NCBI GenBank assembly: GCA_965232895.1
Contig: OZ247430.1
Coordinates: 744,001-808,000 of the forward strand
Length of the DNA: 64,000 nt
Reading direction: 5' to 3'
Source of the DNA: Bin87 sp965232895
GTDB lineage: Bacteria; Chloroflexota; Dehalococcoidia; Lucifugimonadales; UBA3495
The first letter of the stretch is position 1. Each line of letters starts with the position of its first letter. Both the position numbers and the translations under genes were made by a program. Below are positions 51,633 through 63,900 of this stretch, in pieces. The notes below the pieces were generated by a model, which was given only the letters and a program-made list of their open reading frames with translations, was not told the origin of the DNA and made no database searches.

Positions 51633-51940
51633 TGACGGTAGTAGTTACCGTGAACGTGGAGGGCCGCTACCGGGGATTCCTGGCGTCGGTGATGCTGGAG
51701 ATAGCGCCCGGGGTGTACACGTCGCCGAACATGACCAGCGGCATCCGGGATCGGATCTGGGACGTGCTGGTGCGGTGGCATGGCGAGCTGGGCAACGGGG
51801 CCATCGTGATGACGTGGCGGGACCCGTCGGCGGTGGGTCAGCAGAGCATACGCAGCCTGGGCGCCCCGCCCAAGGAAATCATGGATGCCGACGGCGTGTA
51901 CTTGGTAAGATACGGTACAATCCACTCCCTTGGCGAATAA
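51632..51940 (+). CDS. cas2: CRISPR integration subunit Cas2e
   Basis: A 102-residue type I-E Cas2 (the CasE-linked 'ECOLI' type). Regions: MTVVVTVNVEGRYRGFLASV, LEIAPGVYTSP, then RDRIWDVLVRW and QQSIRSLGAPPKEIMDADGV. It dimerises between two Cas1 dimers. There is no fused DnaQ exonuclease domain, unlike some type I-E Cas2 proteins. The array begins only 30 bp after the stop. Confidence 0.96.
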   Translation: MTVVVTVNVEGRYRGFLASVMLEIAPGVYTSPNMTSGIRDRIWDVLVRWHGELGNGAIVMTWRDPSAVGQQSIRSLGAPPKEIMDADGVYLVRYGTIHSLGE

Positions 51941-51970
51941 CGTCCAATAGTGACTATCAACTTGCCAAGG
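51928..51970 (+). promoter_or_regulatory. Very short leader of the main CRISPR array
   Basis: Only 30 bp separate cas2 from the first repeat. A perfect 7-bp inverted repeat, CCTTGGC (51928-51934) and GCCAAGG (51964-51970), brackets this segment and abuts the first repeat. A TACAAT hexamer at 51916-51921 inside cas2 could be a -10 box, without a good -35. No full IHF consensus is visible. Repeat orientation and the adjacent cas1-cas2 make this the leader end. Confidence 0.6.
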
Positions 51971-54900
51971 GGTTCCCCCGCACACGCGGGGATAGACCCC
52001 CTACGGCTCGCGTCTCGTTGCGGTTCAGGGGGGTTCCCCCGCACACGCGGGGATAGACCCTCTCTTCTCAAACCTAAGCGCAGCCTATCGCGGGTTCCCC
52101 CGCACACGCGGGGATAGACCGCCTACTTGGGTTTGGCGGTATGCGCGAAACCTGGTTCCCCCGCACACGCGGGGATAGACCCAGCCTGTTCGTACAGATC
52201 AATATGCCACTCGGGGTTCCCCCGCACACGCGGGGATAGACCCCCTCGAGAAGGACTCCGCTCATGGCGAGCCGGGGTTCCCCCGCACACGCGGGGATAG
52301 ACCTCTCCCGCGCCGCCGTTGGTGCCAGCCGCGCACGGTTCCCCCGCACACGCGGGGATAGACCTTGTGTTACCCTAAAAAAGGACGGTTTACCGAGGGT
52401 TCCCCCGCACACGCGGGGATAGACCCATCGGCTGGACTAGCCATACCTGGAACCCCGTGGTTCCCCCGCACACGCGGGGATAGACCCACATCTACCAGGT
52501 GCTCACCAAGCGGGCAACTGGTTCCCCCGCACACGCGGGGATAGACCCGTAGGGGATGCAAAATCAAGGCGACGTTGCCCGGTTCCCCCGCACACGCGGG
52601 GATAGACCCACGTCTGAGGCCGCTCTGGAGATCACGCTGCAGGTTCCCCCGCACACGCGGGGATAGACCGGTGCCCTATGAGCAGAGCGGCGGCGGGACC
52701 CCGGTTCCCCCGCACACGCGGGGATAGACCCCGAATCTGCCAATCGGTAGCGTGCGATACCCAGGTTCCCCCGCACACGCGGGGATAGACCGCTCATGGC
52801 GGATACCGGTCTGCCCAACCACGCGGTTCCCCCGCACACGCGGGGATAGACCCTGCTATGCCCGAACCCTCACTGAGAGGTTCGGGGTTCCCCCGCACAC
52901 GCGGGGATAGACCCTATCCGGGACTTTGGAAAAGCCCTGTGAGCCCGGTTCCCCCGCACACGCGGGGATAGACCCATTACTGACCTGACGGCGATGACCG
53001 ACGACGGGGTTCCCCCGCACACGCGGGGATAGACCTTGGGCGAGTTTCTCACGCAGCTCCGACCGGTCGGTTCCCCCGCACACGCGGGGATAGACCCCAG
53101 CCCGTCGGGCAATGGCTGGCACTCGTCGAGGTTCCCCCGCACACGCGGGGATAGACCCGTCCGCGCCCAGATGGCCAAGCTGCTGACCTCGGTTCCCCCG
53201 CACACGCGGGGATAGACCGCCGCAGCTCAGCGCAAGCGCGCGGAGCAGGCCGGTTCCCCCGCACACGCGGGGATAGACCGGGTTGACGGCGTGGTCTCCG
53301 GCATCGAGAAAAGGTTCCCCCGCACACGCGGGGATAGACCCGGAAGACGTTCCAGTCCGGCGTCTTCTCGGCCGGTTCCCCCGCACACGCGGGGATAGAC
53401 CGGCTGCTTCATGGGGCCGTGCTGAGGGCGATCCGGTTCCCCCGCACACGCGGGGATAGACCGCATTATTTGGTCGCGCAGCCGCTCTCCCGTCTGGTTC
53501 CCCCGCACACGCGGGGATAGACCCGTGACGTTCACTGAGGATGACGATGCTGGCACGGTTCCCCCGCACACGCGGGGATAGACCCCTTGGTCAGTTTCCG
53601 GCTGCAAATCGCACATCGGTTCCCCCGCACACGCGGGGATAGACCGGGGCTGTCGGCGCTCCGCGGCTGGCAGCAGATGGTTCCCCCGCACACGCGGGGA
53701 TAGACCCCGCCGGGGCCAGCGCAGAGACAGGAGGCGCGCGGTTCCCCCGCACACGCGGGGATAGACCGCCTACCGCCGCTTCCGCTCGCGCCCGCAATCT
53801 GGTTCCCCCGCACACGCGGGGATAGACCGGACGGTGTGCAGAATGTCCGGCTGGAGCTGGTGGTTCCCCCGCACACGCGGGGATAGACCCCCGCCGGTCT
53901 ACCTTGTCCGGATAGATCCAGGGGTTCCCCCGCACACGCGGGGATAGACCATAGAGAGCCCACCGGTGGCAGTTGGTGCTCTGGGTTCCCCCGCACACGC
54001 GGGGATAGACCCGTGCGGGACCCGCGCCCGAGCTGGTGCGAGATGGTTCCCCCGCACACGCGGGGATAGACCGCTGATGTTGAGGGCGTCGAGACGATCT
54101 TTTTGGGTTCCCCCGCACACGCGGGGATAGACCTCAGAGCCTGGACTCTGGCGACTTCCACCCGAGGGTTCCCCCGCACACGCGGGGATAGACCCGAGTG
54201 GCGGCTGCGGCCGCGTGGGCCGTGATGGGTTCCCCCGCACACGCGGGGATAGACCCGCTTGAATCACGAACGGGGCGGCGCGTTGGTTGGTTCCCCCGCA
54301 CACGCGGGGATAGACCCCCACCCAGCGCTGGCCGGTGATCCAGTTCGTGGGTTCCCCCGCACACGCGGGGATAGACCGGACAAACGCCGGTGGTGGTGGT
54401 CATGGTGGTGGGTTCCCCCGCACACGCGGGGATAGACCCTTCGGCGGGGGTAGGCATGTCCTCAGGTTAGCGGTTCCCCCGCACACGCGGGGATAGACCC
54501 TCATCACTCACCGTCCTGCCAGCTCGAGAAATGGTTCCCCCGCACACGCGGGGATAGACCCTGGAGGCTGAGGCCTCCGCGGCCGAGGTTGCGGGTTCCC
54601 CCGCACACGCGGGGATAGACCCGTGCGGGCATGGCGCTGGCCAGCGGGATCTATGGTTCCCCCGCACACGCGGGGATAGACCGATCACGGTTCCGCCCGG
54701 CCGGATCAGCATCCGGGTTCCCCCGCACACGCGGGGATAGACCGTTCAGCCGACAGCCGCGGTCGTACACCCTGCCGGTTCCCCCGCACACGCGGGGATA
54801 GACCCTGCGCTGCCGACAGCGTGGCCAGTACGGCCACGGTTCCCCCGCACACGCGGGGATAGACCCCTCGAGCTGACGGTGGACTTCATATGGGCTGAGG

Positions 54901-57900
54901 TTCCCCCGCACACGCGGGGATAGACCTCCTGGGCGCTGGGGCTGGCCACGTCCACCGGCGGTTCCCCCGCACACGCGGGGATAGACCTCTCCTCGGTTCT
55001 TAGATGTGTGGATAGCGGTCGGTTCCCCCGCACACGCGGGGATAGACCCTTCCCCTACGATGTGAGGATGAAGATGCTGGCGGTTCCCCCGCACACGCGG
55101 GGATAGACCGGGAAAAATTGAGGCACGGGAGATGCAAAAGATGGTTCCCCCGCACACGCGGGGATAGACCCCCCTGAAATGGAGGGCAATGCCACCATGA
55201 AGCGGTTCCCCCGCACACGCGGGGATAGACCTTCGATGTGTAGGCGGTGCGCCCTCCGGCGGAGGGTTCCCCCGCACACGCGGGGATAGACCGGTCAACC
55301 GGCGGTTGCCCAACGATCCGCAGGAGGTTCCCCCGCACACGCGGGGATAGACCGAGCATTACCCCGCCGTCCGGCCGTTTTCCCCTGGTTCCCCCGCACA
55401 CGCGGGGATAGACCCTCGGCGCCCAGCTCGATGATGTATTTCAGCCCGGTTCCCCCGCACACGCGGGGATAGACCGCCCAGGTCGGAGCCGACTCCTATA
55501 GGCTGCAGGGTTCCCCCGCACACGCGGGGATAGACCTGCCCATCGAGCAGAACCTGGGTGTACTCGGCAGGTTCCCCCGCACACGCGGGGATAGACCCTG
55601 CAGGGGCAGGCCTACGTAGGGTTCGCCGGAGGTTCCCCCGCACACGCGGGGATAGACCCAGACCAGGCTGGCGTCGGTCGGGGACTTCTCCGGTTCCCCC
55701 GCACACGCGGGGATAGACCCAGCTCTGCCTGGGCGGATGGGAAGATCCCCGGGGTTCCCCCGCACACGCGGGGATAGACCGTATCCTCTCCGAGAACGTG
55801 CCATTGAAGACACGGTTCCCCCGCACACGCGGGGATAGACCCGCCGTGTATGTCGCCCTCCACGAGCTCGACGGGGTTCCCCCGCACACGCGGGGATAGA
55901 CCGAGCGATACGGCGTCGTCCCAGGCCTGCTGCTCGGTTCCCCCGCACACGCGGGGATAGACCGGCTCAGGCGGCAGAGGATTCCTGGTCGTGAAGGGTT
56001 CCCCCGCACACGCGGGGATAGACCGCCGGAGACCTGGTCGAAGGGGACGTAAATCGCGGTTCCCCCGCACACGCGGGGATAGACCGGAAGCCGACGCGAG
56101 CCTTCGCGCCCGGCCCGGGGTTCCCCCGCACACGCGGGGATAGACCGTGCAAGTCCAGGACCGACAACCGCGACACCAAGGTTCCCCCGCACACGCGGGG
56201 ATAGACCCAGCTGGAGCGGGAGTTGCTCCGGTTCGCGGTCGGTTCCCCCGCACACGCGGGGATAGACCCAAATCGTTGTTCCCCCACCGATGGGGGAACA
56301 AGGTTCCCCCGCACACGCGGGGATAGACCGGAGGCGGACGTGAAATATTGCAGGGACAACCCGGTTCCCCCGCACACGCGGGGATAGACCGGCTCAGGCG
56401 GCAGAGGATTCCTGGTCGTGAAGGGTTCCCCCGCACACGCGGGGATAGACCCTTCGCTTTCGATAGCAATTGGTGTCCCCCTCTGGTTCCCCCGCACACG
56501 CGGGGATAGACCGCTGCTGACCTCGACCTCCCAGTCGCCGCCGCCGGTTCCCCCGCACACGCGGGGATAGACCGGACCCCATCTTCATGGAGATCAAGGC
56601 CGCCAGGGTTCCCCCGCACACGCGGGGATAGACCCAAGCCGGCGCTGGTGTGCACCAACGAGGAACAGGTTCCCCCGCACACGCGGGGATAGACCGCTCG
56701 GCACCAGGGCGGAGCTCCGGTCAGTGGAGGTTCCCCCGCACACGCGGGGATAGACCGACGGGGTCCTTTTTCAGGACGTCGCCCAGCTGGGTTCCCCCGC
56801 ACACGCGGGGATAGACCGCAGCCTTTGACGGCAAACATCTGGGCGGACTCGGTTCCCCCGCACACGCGGGGATAGACCCGCCGAGTAGCAGCGGATGAAG
56901 CGCCTCTTTCGGGTTCCCCCGCACACGCGGGGATAGACCGGAGTTCACGTAGCGTCCCACGTGGGATGGGATGGTTCCCCCGCACACGCGGGGATAGACC
57001 TTTGTCGAATGCGGTGCGGCGAGCGTCCGCCCAGGTTCCCCCGCACACGCGGGGATAGACCACGATCTGGAAATGGGTGCGGCCGGTATCGGGAGGTTCC
57101 CCCGCACACGCGGGGATAGACCTTTAGCTGCGGCCACCAGTTTCGGAGCGCTAGGGGTTCCCCCGCACACGCGGGGATAGACCGTTGCGGGGGGACGGCG
57201 GTGGTCACCACGATCTGGTTCCCCCGCACACGCGGGGATAGACCGTGGCCGCGTAGGGAGGAACAATGCTGCGCTGTGGTTCCCCCGCACACGCGGGGAT
57301 AGACCCACCGGTGGAGTTGGTGGATCCGGAACCGGCGCGGTTCCCCCGCACACGCGGGGATAGACCCCCTCCACCAGTTCCCAAGGGGCTACGCGGTAGG
57401 GTTCCCCCGCACACGCGGGGATAGACCGGTCACTGGCATGCAAGACCCGGCTGCCCTTGGGGGTTCCCCCGCACACGCGGGGATAGACCGATTCGTTTTG
57501 TTCCGCTCCTCGGCCAGCTGTGGGTTCCCCCGCACACGCGGGGATAGACCCGTCTCGCCGACGCCGGCATGGAGGATCAACCCGGTTCCCCCGCACACGC
57601 GGGGATAGACCGTCAGGTAGGTGACGCCGCCGCTGTCCGTAAAGGGTTCCCCCGCACACGCGGGGATAGACCGCTCGCCAAATGGTGCGTTCTCGACGGC
57701 GTTTTGGTTCCCCCGCACACGCGGGGATAGACCACCAACGAGGAACACTACCTGGAAAAAGTCGCGGGTTCCCCCGCACACGCGGGGATAGACCCACAAG
57801 ATCAGGCTACCGGAAATCGCGGAACGAGGTTCCCCCGCACACGCGGGGATAGACCGTGCAAGGCCAGGACCGACAACCGCCACGCCAAGGTTCCCCCGCA

Positions 57901-60900
57901 CACGCGGGGATAGACCCCGCCGTACTCCAGGGCTATCCTGCAGACGTCCGGTTCCCCCGCACACGCGGGGATAGACCCTGCCGGTTTTCCACGGTGGCCG
58001 CGGTGATTCGGGTTCCCCCGCACACGCGGGGATAGACCCCCTACCGCGCTTGTAGCATCCCCTTCGACACCGGTTCCCCCGCACACGCGGGGATAGACCC
58101 GTGTCACACGTCCGACCAGCGCGACAGGAACAGGTTCCCCCGCACACGCGGGGATAGACCCTGGCCGTAGATGTCCCGTTTGACCGTCAGGTCGGTTCCC
58201 CCGCACACGCGGGGATAGACCCTGTGCCTGACCCTCCACCTCTAGCTCTAGAGCGGTTCCCCCGCACACGCGGGGATAGACCCTGTGCCTGACCCTCCAC
58301 CTCTAGCTCTAGAGCGGTTCCCCCGCACACGCGGGGATAGACCCCATCCCTCGGTGGCTCAGATCATCGCCGCCCTGGTTCCCCCGCACACGCGGGGATA
58401 GACCCTGTCGGAGCGGGATCGAAAGGTCTTGAGGTACGGTTCCCCCGCACACGCGGGGATAGACCCGAGTTCGCCGACAGCCTGCACACCGTCCCGGCGG
58501 TTCCCCCGCACACGCGGGGATAGACCCCAGAAGGACCGTCACAACGAAAAGCGCAGAATGGTTCCCCCGCACACGCGGGGATAGACCGCCGGCGGCTCGT
58601 AGGTTGTGATCAGCAGTTCGGGTTCCCCCGCACACGCGGGGATAGACCGCTGCTGACCTCGACCTCCCAGTCGCCGCCGCCGGTTCCCCCGCACACGCGG
58701 GGATAGACCTCGCTTCTTGCCCTCGCCACGCAGGCGGATCCAGGTTCCCCCGCACACGCGGGGATAGACCCTCGTCAGGGATCAGCGGCGCGTAGGCGTC
58801 GCGGGTTCCCCCGCACACGCGGGGATAGACCGCCGACGTCTGCGGCGATATTCGTGTTGACTGCGGTTCCCCCGCACACGCGGGGATAGACCCGCATTCG
58901 ACTCGATCAGATCGTCGACAACCCGGGTTCCCCCGCACACGCGGGGATAGACCCAGCTACGACGGGTACGATTACGACGACTCTGGGGTTCCCCCGCACA
59001 CGCGGGGATAGACCGCGTCGCACTCGCGGCAGCGCTCCTGGGAGGACGGTTCCCCCGCACACGCGGGGATAGACCCCTACGCTCTATCCCAGGGCGTTCT
59101 AAAATGGCGGTTCCCCCGCACACGCGGGGATAGACCCATTCTCCCCGTCGTCACCGACCCGCTGGTGATGGTTCCCCCGCACACGCGGGGATAGACCTTA
59201 TTGCCACTGAACTTCGGCCCTAGACCTTCTGGTTCCCCCGCACACGCGGGGATAGACCGTTGGGGCCGGATGAGCTGCGGCCCCTGGTGGCGGTTCCCCC
59301 GCACACGCGGGGATAGACCCTCTCGGCGTCATTGTCCGCAGCATTGGGAACTGGTTCCCCCGCACACGCGGGGATAGACCCCCCCGCAAGGGCGGAAGGC
59401 CAAGGAAGAAGTCGGTTCCCCCGCACACGCGGGGATAGACCCGGAGGCTGTCGTGGGCCTTGGCCGAGATGATCGGTTCCCCCGCACACGCGGGGATAGA
59501 CCGCGGCGTCCCGATCGTCCTGTGTGGGAGCGGACGGTTCCCCCGCACACGCGGGGATAGACCCCACCGGCATGAGCGCAGCCTACTCCATGCCTAGGTT
59601 CCCCCGCACACGCGGGGATAGACCCGATATTCTCGGCGGTGAAGAGCGATGCAGGCAGGTTCCCCCGCACACGCGGGGATAGACCCCCGCGACTGCTCGT
59701 AGGCCGGATCCTCGCCGCGGTTCCCCCGCACACGCGGGGATAGACCCGCCGAGGGCGCGGACGTGACCGACAGCCTGGAGGTTCCCCCGCACACGCGGGG
59801 ATAGACCGCCCAACCGGGAGTGCTGCGGCCACACGCTGTGGGTTCCCCCGCACACGCGGGGATAGACCTCGCCGATTTTGGCGCTGTCACTCGTGATCTG
59901 AGGTTCCCCCGCACACGCGGGGATAGACCCTGCGCCAGTAAAGGGTCGTTGGCCCGGATCCAGGTTCCCCCGCACACGCGGGGATAGACCGTGCTCATGC
60001 CTGCGCTGCCTCCAGATATGACAGGTTCCCCCGCACACGCGGGGATAGACCATACCATGGCACGCTCTTTTTCGGCGCTGACCGGGTTCCCCCGCACACG
60101 CGGGGATAGACCAGCAAGTGACGTGCTGGCTGTGATCAGTTAGAAGGTTCCCCCGCACACGCGGGGATAGACCCGTCCGCCTCGAGACCGACGCCGGGGC
60201 GCTGCCGGTTCCCCCGCACACGCGGGGATAGACCACATGGACTGCTGGGAGCAGCTGGAGCGGGAGCGGTTCCCCCGCACACGCGGGGGGTTCCCCCGCA
60301 CACGCGGGGATAGACCTTTTGCGCCGACGGCTTGATGTTTCCTATAGCAGGTTCCCCCGCACACGCGGGGATAGACCGGTGGTCCGTCACAAGGGGGCGA
60401 CCTACGCGGCGGTTCCCCCGCACACGCGGGGATAGACCCTACTCAGCGGGCCTGCTGGCGGTGCGCCAGGAGGTTCCCCCGCACACGCGGGGATAGACCC
60501 GCCGCCGAAGCCGCACGCTGGGAACGGGAGGCGGTTCCCCCGCACACGCGGGGATAGACCGAGCGGGCACGTCATCACCCTGCAGAATCTCTAGGTTCCC
60601 CCGCACACGCGGGGATAGACCTTCCACCACCGCGTGAATGTGGCCGCGCTACACGGTTCCCCCGCACACGCGGGGATAGACCGCTACCCCAATCGGTCTA
60701 CGAGATCCTGCTTTCGGTTCCCCCGCACACGCGGGGATAGACCTGCCCTATCTGTCAACAGTCTCGACGAAATTCTGGTTCCCCCGCACACGCGGGGATA
60801 GACCGGGTTGACGGCGTGGTCTCCGGCATCGAGAAAAGGTTCCCCCGCACACGCGGGGATAGACCGACCGCCAGCGCGGGTTTCCACGGATTTTCCATGG

Positions 60901-63900
60901 TTCCCCCGCACACGCGGGGATAGACCGTCCGGGCATACGATCAACGGCATCCCGTTGATGGTTCCCCCGCACACGCGGGGATAGACCCTGCAAGGCAGGA
61001 GAACGGGGCGACGCCGGCGAGGTTCCCCCGCACACGCGGGGATAGACCGCAGGACGGGTAGGCGGCAAAGGCTCAGGCGGCGGTTCCCCCGCACACGCGG
61101 GGATAGACCGCCAGCGCACGGGCGTAAAAACGTGTCGAACTGGGTTCCCCCGCACACGCGGGGATAGACCCACCGGGCATTAGCAGTCAGGAAATGACCA
61201 TCCGGTTCCCCCGCACACGCGGGGATAGACCGTCGGGACAGGAATTCCTGCGCGAACTCGGCGTGGTTCCCCCGCACACGCGGGGATAGACCTATTGCAG
61301 GGACAACCCCCGCAAGGGCGGAAGGGGTTCCCCCGCACACGCGGGGATAGACCGGTCCTGTTTACGACGCCGCACGTGGCGAGCATGGTTCCCCCGCACA
61401 CGCGGGGATAGACCGGCTCAGGCGGCAGAGGATTCCTGGTCGTGAAGGGTTCCCCCGCACACGCGGGGATAGACCGTCGTCGAGGCGCTCCTGCAGGGCG
61501 TCGGTTTCGGTTCCCCCGCACACGCGGGGATAGACCGGTCGACCGGCGGTTGCCCAACGATCCGCAGGAGGTTCCCCCGCACACGCGGGGATAGACCGCC
61601 TACCGGTCGAAGACGGAGTTGGCCCTGGAGGGTTCCCCCGCACACGCGGGGATAGACCTATAATATGTTGCGAGTCAAAAGGACGATGCGGGGTTCCCCC
61701 GCACACGCGGGGATAGACCATAGATTTTCTGCGTGTGTGGGGTTGCGACCACGGTTCCCCCGCACACGCGGGGATAGACCTATAATATGTTGCGAGTCAA
61801 AAGGACGATGCGGGGTTCCCCCGCACACGCGGGGATAGACCATAGATTTTCTGCGTGTGTGGGGTTGCGACCACGGTTCCCCCGCACACGCGGGGATAGA
61901 CCTCAGCTCGGCGTGTGTGATATTATTTTTTGGCAGGTTCCCCCGCACACGCGGGGATAGACCCATATCGGTTGTGTTCGTGCAACCCTTTCAGAAGGTT
62001 CCCCCGCACACGCGGGGATAGACCCCCCACACACGCAGACAGACAAAAAGGAGATGTGGTTCCCCCGCACACGCGGGGATAGACCCTATATTTATAGTTT
62101 TTACAGTAGCATCTGGCGGGTTCCCCCGCACACGCGGGGATAGACCCCCCTGTGCTGTAGGGTTAGCCGACGTGCTGGAGGTTCCCCCGCACACGCGGGG
62201 ATAGACCGTCGTTTGATGTCCTTCCAGGCCGCGCCCCAACGGTTCCCCCGCACACGCGGGGATAGACCCTTATATTTATTGTGTTAGACAAATCTTTAGG
62301 AGGTTCCCCCGCACACGCGGGGATAGACCTCTATATATTTTGCCTGTGCAGTGTGAAACTTTGGTTCCCCCGCACACGCGGGGATAGACCTCTCGGTCAT
62401 CGGCTGCCACAGCCACGCAGTGTGGTTCCCCCGCACACGCGGGGATAGACCCTGCCGCCGCATTTGGTGCACCCAAGCGATTTGGGTTCCCCCGCACACG
62501 CGGGGATAGACCCGGGGCCATCGGCAGTTACGGCGGTTTCAACATGGTTCCCCCGCACACGCGGGGATAGACCTAGTTCACATCGGTTATCACGGCCATC
62601 CCGACAGGTTCCCCCGCACACGCGGGGATAGACCGTAGGATGGCGGCGAACCGCCCCGGCCCTTACGGGTTCCCCCGCACACGCGGGGATAGACCCAAAT
62701 AGAATGGGTTGGGAGCGTGGTTTTTGAGGGTTCCCCCGCACACGCGGGGATAGACCGTTACTTTGCCTTACATCGGTACACTCATGAAAGGTTCCCCCGC
62801 ACACGCGGGGATAGACCCGATGGCATCTTGGCCGGTATCGCGGAAGGGCTGGTTCCCCCGCACACGCGGGGATAGACCTTACGGCCACCAAGTCCGTCAC
62901 GGACTGGTTTGGGTTCCCCCGCACACGCGGGGATAGACCTAGTTCACATCGGTTATCACGGCCATCCCGACAGGTTCCCCCGCACACGCGGGGATAGACC
63001 GTAGGATGGCGGCGAACCGCCCCGGCCCTTACGGGTTCCCCCGCACACGCGGGGATAGACCCGGAGTGCCCCAGGTAGTCCAGCAGCCCGCGGAGGTTCC
63101 CCCGCACACGCGGGGATAGACCCAAATAGAATGGGTTGGGAGCGTGGTTTTTGAGGGTTCCCCCGCACACGCGGGGATAGACCGCACATCGTGTCATTCC
63201 CTATCGGAGTGTCCGGGGTTCCCCCGCACACGCGGGGATAGACCCAGACATCTTTTTGACCGCATCCAGCGGGAGTAGGTTCCCCCGCACACGCGGGGAT
63301 AGACCCGAAAGACAGTAGCCGGCTTTTGGGCGTGCGCAGGTTCCCCCGCACACGCGGGGATAGACCGTCCATGACGAGGCTACTGCCTACGTGTCACGCG
63401 GTTCCCCCGCACACGCGGGGATAGACCCTGCGACGCTTGGCCCCACATTCGTCACAGCCCGGTTCCCCCGCACACGCGGGGATAGACCTGCCGGCATTCT
63501 GGCCGGTATCGCTGAGGGACTGGTTCCCCCGCACACGCGGGGATAGACCCTGACTTGATGGCGGCGTTGTGGGATCAAGAGCGGTTCCCCCGCACACGCG
63601 GGGATAGACCTAAATGGGATGGTGCGCTGTCGCAGGCCCTTGCGGTTCCCCCGCACACGCGGGGATAGACCGTACGGTAAGAACGGGCAGCCCGGCTATA
63701 CCAAGGTTCCCCCGCACACGCGGGGATAGACCCCGAGCAGTTTGTGCTGTCTGTCGCAAACTGTTGGTTCCCCCGCACACGCGGGGATAGACCCTCCCTT
63801 GACAGGGCCGGGCTCTGGGAGTAAAAGGTTCCCCCGCACACGCGGGGATAGACCGCGGATACCTGTTGTCTAGGTAGGCCCGCCCCGGGTTCCCCCGCAC

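Noticed and set aside
61720..62057. Spacers at 61720 and 62025 as opposite-strand overlaps of one target
   Set aside because: They share a 15-nt reverse-complementary stretch, but the bases next to it disagree and the shared part is low-complexity GTGTG sequence.
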